This document shows, piece after piece, positions 1-8,728 of a DNA stretch of 64,000 nucleotides. The stretch is from positions 1 to 64,000 of the forward strand of contig NZ_RHOJ01000010.1 of the NCBI RefSeq assembly GCF_003946485.1, in the 5' to 3' direction. The notes under the pieces are model-generated. The model worked only from the letters and a program-made list of their open reading frames with translations. It had not been told where the DNA came from and searched no databases. Within the stretch, counting starts at the first letter, position 1. Each line of letters opens with the position of its first letter. Origin of the DNA: Lacticaseibacillus jixianensis. GTDB lineage: Bacteria > Bacillota > Bacilli > Lactobacillales > Lactobacillaceae. A program made the translations under genes and the position numbers.

Positions 1-43
1 AAGTTAAGGTTAGCAGAGAATGGGCGCTGTGCCCACAAAAAGA

Positions 44-84
44 AGCCCTGAGATTCCGTATTATTCGGATTCTCAGGGCTTTTT
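44..84. terminator. Bidirectional rho-independent terminator
   Basis: A 15-bp stem with one mismatch (AGCCCTGAGATTCCG, loop TATTATT, then its complement) is followed by TTTT on the plus strand. A T-rich run follows on the minus strand as well. It probably ends an upstream plus-strand transcript outside the window and the minus-strand AraC-type gene. Confidence 0.8.
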
Positions 85-122
85 CTTGTGGGCGAGAATT
101 ATGTCTCGGCCTCTTTTCAGGT

Positions 123-1004
123 TTACAGGCGCGCCGCCTGGCGAAACGCGGTGGGCGTCTGGTGGAGGCGCTCCTTGAAGCGTTTGTTGAAGTACGAGAT
201 GGTGGAAAAGCCGCACGCGATGGCGATCTCGCTGATGGGCAGGGCCGTGCTGGTCAGCAGCTGCGCGCCCTTTGACACGCGCGCCGCCGTGATGCTCGCC
301 GACAGCGTGGTTTTGGTCACCGCCTTGAACAGGCGGCACAGGTGGCTTTCACTGACCGCGAACTGCTTGGCGAGCCGCGCGGCGCCGAGCGGCTGATCGA
401 GGTGGGTGCGGATGTAGGTCAGTACGTTTTTGACCAAGTTGAGCTGGCCGGCCCGGTCCGCGACCGGCGCCAGCGGCTGGCGCGTGTGCTGCACCAAAGT
501 CGCCCACGCCAGCAGCAGCTCGGCCTTCACGACCAGCTCAAAGCCTGGCGCGGCCGCCTCGGTCGCCTGGCGGATCGCCGCCAGCTTCGCCTTGAACGCG
601 GGCTGCCAGGGGGTGCGGCTTGAGATCACCCGGGGGAACTGCTGCTCGCCCTGGAAGATGGGGTCGAGGTACTGCACCTGCAGCCGATCGGTCACGGCGC
701 TGGTGATGAAAATCGGGTCGAAGACGACGGCGTAAAAGGCGAAGGGCGTTCCCAGCTTGGCCGTGAAGGCGTGCAGGCGGTCAGGGGCGATAAAGACCAC
801 ATCCCCGGCCGCCACGGCGGTGCTTTGGCCGTCGAGGTGAAACTGGGCCGCGCCGGCGGTGACGACCAGGATCTCGATTTCGGGGTGCCAGTGCGGCGGC
901 ACGCGGCTGACGACCCCAACGTCGCTGGTGATCTCGTGGACGCGCAGGGGGAACAGCGCGGTGCCGTGGGGTTCTTGTTCACGTAGGGCAGGATCGATCG
1001 TCAT
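123..1004 (-). CDS. AraC-family transcriptional regulator with cupin sensor domain
   Basis: This 293-residue protein has the usual AraC length and two-part layout. The N-terminal half (about residues 15-120, with a PPHWHPEIEI stretch) looks like a cupin sugar-binding domain. The C-terminal 100 residues hold the paired helix-turn-helix, with SESHLCRLFK in the first and ISEIAIACGFSTISYFNKRFK in the second. The start has AGGAGG eight bases upstream. It is divergent from the GH31 gene across a 152-bp spacer, so it probably activates that gene in response to an oligosaccharide or pentose. The actual inducer cannot be read from the sequence. Confidence 0.85.
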   Translation of the reverse strand: MTIDPALREQEPHGTALFPLRVHEITSDVGVVSRVPPHWHPEIEILVVTAGAAQFHLDGQSTAVAAGDVVFIAPDRLHAFTAKLGTPFAFYAVVFDPIFITSAVTDRLQVQYLDPIFQGEQQFPRVISSRTPWQPAFKAKLAAIRQATEAAAPGFELVVKAELLLAWATLVQHTRQPLAPVADRAGQLNLVKNVLTYIRTHLDQPLGAARLAKQFAVSESHLCRLFKAVTKTTLSASITAARVSKGAQLLTSTALPISEIAIACGFSTISYFNKRFKERLHQTPTAFRQAARL

Positions 1005-1063
1005 TTCAGCCTCCTGAGCAAAATCGTGTTAGTGTTCCGCAAAACGATTAAAGCTTTTCGCAA

Positions 1064-1077
1064 TGAAACCGCTATAT
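1064..1077 (+). promoter_or_regulatory. cre-like catabolite control site
   Basis: TGAAACCGCTATAT matches the cre consensus TGWAANCGNTNWCA except for its last two bases. It lies between the divergent AraC-type regulator and the GH31 gene, where CcpA repression of a sugar locus would be expected. A nearby pair, GCAAAACG and CTTTTCGC, may be part of the regulator's own operator, but this is weak. Confidence 0.4.
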
Positions 1078-1156
1078 TTAAAGTATACCCAATGACGAAT
1101 AAAAGCCAGCGGGAAAAATTGTGATAGTGGCCGGCGTGCCACTAAGGAGGAACACC

Positions 1157-3145
1157 ATGTATTTTCACACAGAAAAAAACGCGTTGATCGCCCAAAAAGG
1201 CAATGAGACGCTGCGGCTTGAAGCGTGGGGCAAGGATGCGCTGCGCGTCCGTGCCACGGAGTACCCGGCTTTCACCGGCAACCAGTGGGCGCTGAGCGAG
1301 CCGCTTGACCCGCAAAGCGCATTGATCGCGATCGATGAGGCCAAGGGCAGCGCGACGATTCAAAACGGCCGGCTGAAGGTCAGCATCAACCCCAGCGGCG
1401 TCCTGCGCTTTTTCAAGGATGATCAGGAAGTGCTGCGCGAGTACTACCGCAACTACGACGGCAGCGTCACGGACGAAAGCACCTGCATGAAGGTCATTAA
1501 CCGCGATTGGAAGCCGATCATCGGCGGCGATTACGGCCTGACCGTGCGCTTTAACGCCAACGACGGCGAGAAGTTCTACGGCATGGGTCAGTACCAGCAG
1601 CCGTATCTGGATCTCAAGGGCTGCACGCTGGAGCTGGCGCAGCGCAACTCGCAGGTCTCCATTCCGTTTGCCGTCTCCTCTTTGGGCTACGGCATGCTCT
1701 GGAACAACCCGGGCGTGGGCACGGCCACTTTTGCCAAAAATAAAACCGAGTGGCACAGTGAAGCGACCAAGGAAATGGACTACTGGTTCACCGTGGGCGA
1801 CACGCCAAAGCAGATCGTCGCGAACTACACGGCGGTCACCGGCCGTGCGCCGGAGATGGATTCCAGCCTGCTGGGCCTGTGGCAGTGCAAGCTGCGCTAC
1901 CGCACCCAAGACGAGGTGCTGGACGTGGCGCGCCACTACAAGCAGCTGGGCATTCCGCTGGACGTGATCGTCATCGACTTCTTCCACTGGACTCGCCAAG
2001 GCGACTGGCAGTTCGACAAGGACTTCTGGCCGGATCCTAAGGCGATGTGCGACGAGCTGCACGCGATGGGGACCAAGGTCGTTGTGTCCGTCTGGCCGTC
2101 TGTCGACCGCAAGTCGATCAACTTCCAGGAGATGCTCGACAAGGGCTACCTGATCCGCACCGAGCGCGGCAGCATTCAGACCTACGACTTCCAAGGCGAC
2201 TGCCTGGAGCTGGACGCCACCAACCCGGCGGCGCGCCAGTTCGTCTGGGAGAAGTGCAAGAAGAACTATTACGATTACGGGATCGACATGTTCTGGCTGG
2301 ATAACGCAGAGCCGGACTACGCCGTGTATGATTACGACAACTACCGCTACTACCTCGGGCCGGCGGTGGCCGTCACGAACATTTACCCGCAGCTTTACGC
2401 CAAGGCCTTCCACGACGGCATCGCTAAGGAAGATCCGACCAAAAAGCAGCTTGCCCTGGTGCGCTCGGCCTGGGCCGGCAGCCAGAAGCTGGGCACGCTG
2501 GTGTGGAGCGGGGATGTGCAAAGCACCTTCGCCTCCCTGCGCGACCAGCTGGCGGCGGGGCTGAACATGGGCCTGGCCGGCATTCCGTGGTGGACGACCG
2601 ACGTGGGCGGCTTCATGACCGACGACTGGCAGGATCCTGACTTTAAGGAGCTGCTGCAGCGGTGGTTCGAATTCGCCGTTTACTCTCCCGTCCTGCGCAT
2701 GCACGGCGACCGCGGCCCCCACGACATCAAGCCACTGTCCAATCACGGCGGCGGCAGCCTGTACACCGGGCAAAGCAACGAGCTGTGGAGCTACGGCGAG
2801 GACGTCTACCACGTGCTGCACGAACAGCTGAAGACCCGCTGGGCCCTCAAGCCGTACCTGGAGCAGCTGTACCGCGAGGCTTCGGAGAATGGCTCCCCGC
2901 TGCTGCGGACGATGTTCTACGAGTTCCCGGATGACGAAAAGGCCTGGACCCTGTCCGACCAGTACATGTTCGGATCAGATTACCTCGTGGCCCCGGTGCT
3001 CAAGCTGGGCCAGCGGCAGCGTGACGTGTACCTGCCGGCCGGCCAGTGGCAAAACGTGGACACTGGCGACGTCCTTGAGGGCGGTCAGACCGTGACCGCC
3101 GACGCCCCGTTGGCCCGGATCCCGGTGTTCAAGCGCGTGAAGTAA
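1157..3145 (+). CDS. GH31 glycoside hydrolase, probable alpha-xylosidase
   Basis: The 662-residue protein carries GH31 landmarks: DVIVIDFFHW in strand 3 of the barrel, the nucleophile region FWLDNAEPD, the WSGD acid/base region, and GLAGIPWWTTDVGGF followed by RMHGDRGP near the sugar pocket. No signal peptide is seen, so it acts in the cytoplasm on imported oligosaccharides. The start at 1157 is chosen because AAGGAGG lies seven bases upstream; an earlier in-frame start would bury that site. Alpha-xylosidase is favoured over alpha-glucosidase because of the WLDxxEPD form and the GH35/arabinosidase neighbours, but substrate is inference. It is divergent from the AraC-type gene and has its own terminator. 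Confidence 0.75.
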   Translation: MYFHTEKNALIAQKGNETLRLEAWGKDALRVRATEYPAFTGNQWALSEPLDPQSALIAIDEAKGSATIQNGRLKVSINPSGVLRFFKDDQEVLREYYRNYDGSVTDESTCMKVINRDWKPIIGGDYGLTVRFNANDGEKFYGMGQYQQPYLDLKGCTLELAQRNSQVSIPFAVSSLGYGMLWNNPGVGTATFAKNKTEWHSEATKEMDYWFTVGDTPKQIVANYTAVTGRAPEMDSSLLGLWQCKLRYRTQDEVLDVARHYKQLGIPLDVIVIDFFHWTRQGDWQFDKDFWPDPKAMCDELHAMGTKVVVSVWPSVDRKSINFQEMLDKGYLIRTERGSIQTYDFQGDCLELDATNPAARQFVWEKCKKNYYDYGIDMFWLDNAEPDYAVYDYDNYRYYLGPAVAVTNIYPQLYAKAFHDGIAKEDPTKKQLALVRSAWAGSQKLGTLVWSGDVQSTFASLRDQLAAGLNMGLAGIPWWTTDVGGFMTDDWQDPDFKELLQRWFEFAVYSPVLRMHGDRGPHDIKPLSNHGGGSLYTGQSNELWSYGEDVYHVLHEQLKTRWALKPYLEQLYREASENGSPLLRTMFYEFPDDEKAWTLSDQYMFGSDYLVAPVLKLGQRQRDVYLPAGQWQNVDTGDVLEGGQTVTADAPLARIPVFKRVK

Positions 3146-3155
3146 CCAGCGCTAG

Positions 3156-3189
3156 CGACCAATGTTTCCCGTGAAACATTGGTCGTTTT
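3156..3189 (+). terminator. Rho-independent terminator of the GH31 gene
   Basis: CGACCAATGTTTC pairs with GAAACATTGGTCG around a short loop and is followed by TTTT. It starts ten bases after the GH31 stop codon. Confidence 0.85.
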
Positions 3190-3750
3190 GCTGTGTTGCC
3201 AATGAGTCGGTAGTGGGTCAAGGCCCATCAGCCTCCCGTTGGCCAAACGCGCTGCTGTGATAAGCCGAGCATGGAAACTGCGTAAACTGCAGCCCAAGTG
3301 GTTGGCAGTAATTGCGAATGGCGTTATTCTGTTCGCGGATGATGGGAGGGTGAGGCAGGAACAGCCTCGCCAGAAAGACCCGGAAACCTCCTGGCGATCC
3401 GATCCGCACTGTGGGATTGACCAGGCGCATTGAGCCATCTGATCAGTTTGGCGATGAAGACCATGTTGAAAGCATGGGGCCCTTCCAGGGCGTGCGAAAG
3501 GATGCTGCTACCATTCCTAACTGAATACAGCGACCCTTGGCGGCGACGACAAGGCGGTAGTAGGTCCCGGGAAACCGGGACGACAAAAACCCCGGGGAGA
3601 CCCGGGGGCGGGACACCATTTCGCAAGGGATGGTGCCCTTTGCGTGCACTTGAGCAGTACTGAGGCCAGGCAGACGGGCTTTCCTGGAAGTTTCAGGAAA
3701 GCCCGCCTGGTTAACGCAAGGGACCGTCAGGGGAACAAGCTTCTGGCCAG
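3190..3750 (+). other. Gene-free stretch with a cluster of GNRA-capped hairpins
   Basis: No reading frame here looks like a real gene. Between 3564 and 3708 four stable stems follow each other on the plus strand. 3564-3581 has loop GAAA, 3590-3607 has loop GAGA, and 3614-3635 has loop GCAA closed by two G.T pairs and a C-G pair. The fourth, near 3674-3705, has 12 pairs. None has a T-tract. Three GNRA loops in a row fit a folded plus-strand RNA better than chance or a minus-strand transcript. The last stem may also help end the minus-strand GH127 transcript. No known RNA family was recognised. Confidence 0.4.
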
Positions 3751-5718
3751 TCAGCGGCGATGGAACCACACGCGCATCTGGCCCTCTGCGCGGTTGGCCC
3801 ACGCGTAATATGGGATCAGGGTTAAGGCTGCGGGGTGCAGCGCTTCTGCGTGCACGGCGGTGTATAGCGGCGAATCAGCTGCTGCGACCTGCTCGCGCGC
3901 GGCGGTGACGGTCAAGACGCCGACGCCGCCGAGCAGGGCGTCGTCAAAGTGGTAGGCGATCTTGGCGTGAGGGGCAACGCGATACAGGGCAAGTGGCGCC
4001 TGATTGTCGACTTGCTCAGCCGCGTAGACGATCGGCTCCCGCTGAACGGCGAGTTTGCCGTAATCGGCGGCGACGCGGTTATTGGCCTGCATGAGCTGCG
4101 GTGTCATGTCCAAGGTGAGGGTCAGATCGATGGCCGGCTGCCCGGCATTAACGTAGATGAAGCCGTCCTGCTGAGGCAGGTGGGTGGCGGTCCCGTTGAG
4201 TTGCAGCTGGTAGCTGGCAGACCAGGCAGGGATGCGGATGCCGAAGCGGAACTTTACTTGGTGCGGGTTTGCGATGTGGTAGTGGATCGCGCCTGACCAA
4301 GGGAACTGATTGGTCTGGGTGATGGTGATGCCATCGCTGAACTCGGCGGTGTTGGCGATGAACTGGTGGGCCAAAATGGCATCGCCTTTGCGCGTGTAGA
4401 GGTAGCGGTCCACGGAGGCGATCAACCGGGCAAGGTTGGCGGGGCAGCAGGCGCACCCAAACCAATCCGCGCGCCGGGTCAGAATGTGCGCCTTGCCGGG
4501 ATCCTGCTGGCTGGCAAGCGGGTCGGCCTCCAGCGGGTTCACGTAGAAGAAGTGCTTACCGTCCAGTGCCATGCCGCTGAGCGCGCCGTTGAATAACTCC
4601 TTTTCCAGAATGTCGCCGTACTCGCCCTTGGCGTGCAGCGCAAGCATCTGCCGCGCGAAAAAGGCCATGCCGACGGCCGCACAGGTTTCGCCGTAATCGG
4701 TGGCATTCGGCAAGTCGTAGTCGTAGGTGAAGGCCTCGCCGCTATTGGTTTGGCCGACGTTGCCGGTGATGTACATCTGCCGGTGGACGATGTCGTTCCA
4801 GAACCGGTCGCAGGCCGCCAGCAGCTCCTGGTCGCCGGTGAGCCGGGCAACGTGCGCCATCCCGGTGCACAGGTACACCACCCGCACCGCGTGCCCGCGT
4901 GCCACCTGCTGGTCCTTGAGGGGGGCGCCGGCGACAAAATAGTCCGGGTCAAAGTCGCGCAGTGCCTTTGCCGCGTCTTGGTCAGGAGCATCGGCCAAGA
5001 ACTGCTTTTCCAAAAACAGCGGATCCAAACCGCGCTGGTTCAGGAAGTAGTGCGCAAGCTTCAAATAGCGCTGATCGCCAGTGGCCTCATACAGGCGCGC
5101 CAGGGCCAGCTCGATTTCCGGATGGCCGTCGTAGCCGTGAATTTTGCCGGCCTCTGGCCCAAAGTGGGCATCGATGCAGTCGGCCATCCGCGTCGCAATG
5201 GTCAGGGCCTTTTGGCTGCCAGTAGCCTCTGCGTACGCCACGCCGGCCTCGATGTAGTGGCCCATGGTGTAGAGCTCGTGCGAATCGCGCAGGCGCTTGA
5301 ACTTGTGCGCCGGTGCATCGATCTGGAAATACGTCGACAGGTAGCCGTCAGCGGCTTGCGCCTCGGCAATCAAATCGACTAGGCCATCCGTGATCTGCTC
5401 GAGGGCGGCGTTCGGTGCCGCCTGCAGCGAGTAGGCGGCGGCTTCAAGCCACTTGTACGCGTCTGAGTCCTGGAACGGGAAGCCGTAGTGGTGACCGGTT
5501 TGCTGGCCAGCGGCGATCTTGAGGTTGGCGATCACGTGGCTGTTCTTGCTGGGACCGGCGCTTGGTGTTTCGCCATCAAAGGCGCCGTCAGCCTCGTCAT
5601 TCATGACCTGCCACTGGTAGGGCAGGACCTCCTTGGCCACTAGGTCGCGGTAATGCTGCCAAAAGCCGGAAGTGATGGTGACTTTTTTAATGGTGGGAAG
5701 GGACTTTGCTGTTTGCAT
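3751..5718 (-). CDS. GH127 beta-L-arabinofuranosidase
   Basis: The 655-residue protein matches the GH127 family (HypBA1 type), which removes beta-L-arabinofuranose by a cysteine nucleophile held by zinc. The expected ligands are visible: Glu and Cys in GETCAAVGMAF, and the CACCPANLARL motif carrying the nucleophile Cys and the next ligand. No signal peptide is present, so it is cytoplasmic. The ATG at 5718 has AAGGAG eight bases upstream; a GTG three codons earlier would overlap that site. It is divergent from araR, with a cre-like site and an AraR-type palindrome between them. Its product, L-arabinose, feeds araBAD. Confidence 0.88.
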   Translation of the reverse strand: MQTAKSLPTIKKVTITSGFWQHYRDLVAKEVLPYQWQVMNDEADGAFDGETPSAGPSKNSHVIANLKIAAGQQTGHHYGFPFQDSDAYKWLEAAAYSLQAAPNAALEQITDGLVDLIAEAQAADGYLSTYFQIDAPAHKFKRLRDSHELYTMGHYIEAGVAYAEATGSQKALTIATRMADCIDAHFGPEAGKIHGYDGHPEIELALARLYEATGDQRYLKLAHYFLNQRGLDPLFLEKQFLADAPDQDAAKALRDFDPDYFVAGAPLKDQQVARGHAVRVVYLCTGMAHVARLTGDQELLAACDRFWNDIVHRQMYITGNVGQTNSGEAFTYDYDLPNATDYGETCAAVGMAFFARQMLALHAKGEYGDILEKELFNGALSGMALDGKHFFYVNPLEADPLASQQDPGKAHILTRRADWFGCACCPANLARLIASVDRYLYTRKGDAILAHQFIANTAEFSDGITITQTNQFPWSGAIHYHIANPHQVKFRFGIRIPAWSASYQLQLNGTATHLPQQDGFIYVNAGQPAIDLTLTLDMTPQLMQANNRVAADYGKLAVQREPIVYAAEQVDNQAPLALYRVAPHAKIAYHFDDALLGGVGVLTVTAAREQVAAADSPLYTAVHAEALHPAALTLIPYYAWANRAEGQMRVWFHRR

Positions 5719-5781
5719 GATCAACACTCCTTATGCGGATGCGCGTCAGTCTGGCTGGCGCCGCGGTCTAACGAGCCCTAT

Positions 5782-5795
5782 TGTAACGGTTTTCA
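5782..5795. promoter_or_regulatory. cre site between GH127 gene and araR
   Basis: TGTAACGGTTTTCA fits the cre consensus at 13 of 14 positions. It lies 64 bases upstream of the GH127 start, suggesting CcpA repression of arabinoside degradation. Confidence 0.6.
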
Positions 5796-5875
5796 ACCGC
5801 GAGGTAAGGGGTAATTTCTCACGGCGGCGGCTTGGCGCAAGCTGGTTGCCCGGGAGACTGGGGTTTCGCCGAGAT

Positions 5876-5893
5876 AATTTATTTGAATTAATT
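5876..5893. promoter_or_regulatory. Putative AraR operator upstream of araR
   Basis: AATTTATTTGAATTAATT is a near-palindrome that agrees at 15 of 18 positions with the perfect palindrome found between araR and araB. A further half-site, GAATCAAT, lies at 5913-5920 just before the araR ribosome binding site. The arrangement suggests autoregulation and control of the divergent GH127 gene. Confidence 0.6.
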
Positions 5894-5933
5894 TCTGCAC
5901 GGGCGTTTACTAGAATCAATAAGGAGGACGGTC

Positions 5934-7010
5934 ATGCAAAGTCAGGAGTCGGTAACACTCGCATTAAAAGAGGCCATTTTGGCGGGACGCTACGCCGTGG
6001 GGGAGAAGCTGCCAACGGAGCGGATGCTGCTTCAGCAATTTGCGATCACCCGCTACGGTCTGCGCCAGGCGCTTAAGGCCCTGGTGGCCGAGGGCCTGGT
6101 GCGCGCCGTGCAGGGTAGTGGGTTTTACGTCGCCGACCCGCACCACAAGCAGCGCAAGCAGGCGGCCCAGAAAATCGTCGGGGTGATCACCACGCACCTG
6201 GCGGATTACATTTTTCCGCCGATCATCTCCGGTATCGACAGTGTCGTGAGTGCCGCCGGCTACGGCTTGATGCTGAGCAACACCCACAATGAATTCGAAA
6301 ATGAGCGGCGCAGCCTGATCCGGATGATGGATACCGGCGTGGCGGGGCTGATCATCGAGCCGACCCGCAGCGCGATGGCGAATCCGAATCTGGCGCTTTA
6401 TCGGCGCATTGCGCTGGCCGGCATTCCGGTCGTTTTCATCAATGCCGGGTACACGGGGCTGACCGACTTTCCCACCCTGACCGTCGATGACGCGGGCGGG
6501 GAGCGCCAATTGATCGAGGCGCTGCTGCGGCAGGGTCACCGGCAGATCCTGGGGTTGTTTCAAATTGATGATCAGCAAGGGGTGGACCGCATGCAGGGTT
6601 TCGTTCAGGCCTACCAGGCGAGGCAGCCCGCGGTGGCGACTGGCAACGTCATGCTTTACCAGTCCGGCGACCGGCTTGCCGACCTCAAAGCCCGCGTGTT
6701 GGCGGTGGCCACCGGGGAACGGCGACCGACGGCGATTGCCTGCTACAATGACCAGCTGGCGATCCGGGTGATCACTTGGCTTGGCGAAGTGGGGCTGAAG
6801 GTGCCGGGTGATATTTCGCTGGTTGGGTTTGACGACTACGAAATGAGCCGTTACTCGCGCCCGGCGCTCACTACGGTGGTTCATCCGAAGCGGCGGATGG
6901 GTGAAGCGGCCGGGCAGGCGGTGCTGAAGGCCATTGCCCATGACCGGCCAGCATCCATTCAATACCCGGCAGCAGTGGTGCTGCGCCACTCCACCCAGCC
7001 ACTGAGCTGA
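5934..7010 (+). CDS. araR: AraR arabinose-responsive repressor (GntR-type HTH, LacI-type sensor)
   Basis: The 358-residue protein has the AraR chimera layout. Residues 1-70 form a GntR-type winged helix (KLPTERMLLQQFAITRYGLRQAL, then GSGFYV). From residue 80 on it is a LacI/GalR-type sugar-binding domain (IVGVITTHL, GIDSVVSAAGY, ISLVGFDDYEMSRY). B. subtilis AraR has the same order and nearly the same length. AAGGAGG sits seven bases before the ATG. The gene stands between GH127 and araBAD and is flanked by related palindromes, so it very likely represses both sides until L-arabinose binds. Confidence 0.92.
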   Translation: MQSQESVTLALKEAILAGRYAVGEKLPTERMLLQQFAITRYGLRQALKALVAEGLVRAVQGSGFYVADPHHKQRKQAAQKIVGVITTHLADYIFPPIISGIDSVVSAAGYGLMLSNTHNEFENERRSLIRMMDTGVAGLIIEPTRSAMANPNLALYRRIALAGIPVVFINAGYTGLTDFPTLTVDDAGGERQLIEALLRQGHRQILGLFQIDDQQGVDRMQGFVQAYQARQPAVATGNVMLYQSGDRLADLKARVLAVATGERRPTAIACYNDQLAIRVITWLGEVGLKVPGDISLVGFDDYEMSRYSRPALTTVVHPKRRMGEAAGQAVLKAIAHDRPASIQYPAAVVLRHSTQPLS

Positions 7011-7036
7011 ATTGATTCGAATCAATTGAATCAATT
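7010..7036. promoter_or_regulatory. AraR operator with an extra half-site ahead of araB
   Basis: AATTGATTCGAATCAATT (7010-7027) is a perfect 18-bp palindrome and is followed at once by a third half-site GAATCAATT (7028-7036). It overlaps the araR stop codon. A weak promoter (TTGAAT at 7026-7031) could overlap it, which would give direct repression of araBAD. Confidence 0.75.
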
Positions 7037-7064
7037 TGCCGCCGGCGAATAAACCGCTTACCTT

Positions 7065-7096
7065 GAAGTTGCGAATAATCCGCAGCTTCTTTTTTT
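7065..7096 (+). terminator. Rho-independent terminator between AraR operator and araB
   Basis: GAAGTTGCG pairs with CGCAGCTTC (one G.T pair) and is followed by seven T residues. It ends 18 bases before the araB start codon. It may simply end the araR transcript, but any araB transcript started at the operator would have to pass it. Confidence 0.8.
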
Positions 7097-7114
7097 ATGG
7101 GCAGGAGGGATCAA

Positions 7115-8704
7115 ATGGATACGGAAATCAAGGCCGCGGTCGAAGCGGGTCAGTTGACGCTGGGCATCGAGCTGGGGTCAACGCAGATCAAGGCGGAATT
7201 GCTGACGCGGCAATTGCAGCCGGTCGCAGCTGGGACATCCGGCTGGGCCAACGAATTCAAGGCCGGCCACTGGACCTACTCGCTCGACCAGGTGTGGGCT
7301 GGTATTCAGGCGGCCTACGCGGCACTCAAGGCCGCGGTCGAGCAGCAATCCGGCTGTCAGCTGACGCACCTTGACGCGATTGGTATCAGTGCCATGATGC
7401 ACGGCTACTTGGCCTTCGATGCCGCCGACCAGCTGCTGACGCCGTTTCGTACGTGGCGCGATAACACGACCGGTGAGGCGGCAAGGCAGCTGTCGCAGCT
7501 GTTCAACTTCAATATCCCGCAGCGCTGGAGCGTCGCCCACCTTTATCAGGCGATCTTGAACGACGAGGCGCATGTCGACCGGGTCGCCTTTATGACCACG
7601 CTGGCCGGCTACGTGCATTGGCAGCTGTCCGGGCAAAAGGTGATCGGCGTCGGCGATGCCTCGGGCATGTTTCCCATCGACCCGGGGACGAACGAGTATG
7701 ATGCGATGAAGCTCGTGGCCTTTGACACCTTGCCGGCGGTCCAGGCGCATCACTTGCAGCTGCGCCAGATCCTGCCGCAGCCGCTGCTGGCGGGCACGCC
7801 GGCGGGCCACTTGAGCAAGGCTGGCGCCGCGCGGCTGGATCCCAGCGGCACACTGGCGCCGGGCGCGGTGATGGCGCCGCCGGAAGGGGATGCCGGCACC
7901 GGGATGGTCGCCACCAATAGTGTGGCGGTCAACTCGGGCAACATCTCTGTAGGCACGTCTGCGTTCACGATGACCGTTTTGCCTGAGCTGCCTGACTCTT
8001 GGGATCCGGCAATCGATATTGTCGCGACGCCAACTGGGCAGCCGGTCGCGATGGTGCACGCCAATAATTGCTCCTCGGACCTCAACGCGTGGATCGGGTT
8101 GATGGGGGAGGCGATCGCGGCGGTCACCGGTGAGACCCCTGGTGACTTATACCAGCGGCTTTTCGCTGCAGTCCCCAAGGCGGATGCCGACCTGGGGGGC
8201 TTGCTCGCTTTTGCCAACGTGTCTGGTGAGAACATCACCCAGGTCGATCAGGGCCGGCCGCTTCAGGTGCGCACGTCTAGCACGCAGATGACGCTGGCCA
8301 ATTTCATGGCGACGCAGCTGGACGCGGCCTTTGCGCCGCTGGCGGTCGGCATGGAAAAGCTGCACGAGCTGGTCACGCTGAAGGCGTCCACGATGGTTGC
8401 GCAAGGCGGGCTGTTTAAGACCCCGAAGATCGCCCAGCAAGTGCTGGCCAACGCGCTGGGCTTGCCGATCACGGTCATGACCAACGCCAGTGTCGGCGGG
8501 CCGTTTGGGATGGCAGTGCTTGCGCAGTTTACCGCGGCTGGCGGCGGCGACCTCGCGGAATATCTGCAGTCTGAGGTGTTTCAGGAGACGACGGCGACCA
8601 CGCTGATACCAGAGCCAAGCGGACGCGCCGCTTATCAGCATTTTCTTGCCCGCTATCAAAAAGCCTTGCCGTTGGCGCGGCAGGCCGGCAGTCTCGTTGA
8701 TTAG
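7115..8704 (+). CDS. araB: L-ribulokinase
   Basis: The 529-residue FGGY-family kinase phosphorylates L-ribulose to L-ribulose 5-phosphate with ATP. The N-terminal phosphate-binding LGIELGSTQIK, the WRDNTT motif and the C-terminal GGLFKTPKIAQQVLANAL region fit AraB. The start at 7115 follows GGAGGG by five bases; the ATG at 7097 lies inside the terminator tail and is unlikely. The gene opens an araBAD order and is 24 bases from araA. Confidence 0.92.
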   Translation: MDTEIKAAVEAGQLTLGIELGSTQIKAELLTRQLQPVAAGTSGWANEFKAGHWTYSLDQVWAGIQAAYAALKAAVEQQSGCQLTHLDAIGISAMMHGYLAFDAADQLLTPFRTWRDNTTGEAARQLSQLFNFNIPQRWSVAHLYQAILNDEAHVDRVAFMTTLAGYVHWQLSGQKVIGVGDASGMFPIDPGTNEYDAMKLVAFDTLPAVQAHHLQLRQILPQPLLAGTPAGHLSKAGAARLDPSGTLAPGAVMAPPEGDAGTGMVATNSVAVNSGNISVGTSAFTMTVLPELPDSWDPAIDIVATPTGQPVAMVHANNCSSDLNAWIGLMGEAIAAVTGETPGDLYQRLFAAVPKADADLGGLLAFANVSGENITQVDQGRPLQVRTSSTQMTLANFMATQLDAAFAPLAVGMEKLHELVTLKASTMVAQGGLFKTPKIAQQVLANALGLPITVMTNASVGGPFGMAVLAQFTAAGGGDLAEYLQSEVFQETTATTLIPEPSGRAAYQHFLARYQKALPLARQAGSLVD

Positions 8705-8728
8705 AAAATCTGAATGGAGGACTTAGCA

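Noticed and set aside
1-43. End of an upstream plus-strand gene
   Set aside because: A TAA lies at 5-7 in one frame, but with so little sequence no frame can be chosen.
1142-2821. A 559-residue open frame antisense to the GH31 gene
   Set aside because: It is a mirror of codon bias in a GC-rich gene; the plus strand has clear GH31 motifs and the antisense product has no recognisable domain or ribosome binding site.
3218-3438. Possible transposase remnant in the spacer after the GH31 gene
   Set aside because: Short frames in all phases lack any transposase motif or terminal inverted repeats. No support beyond being open.
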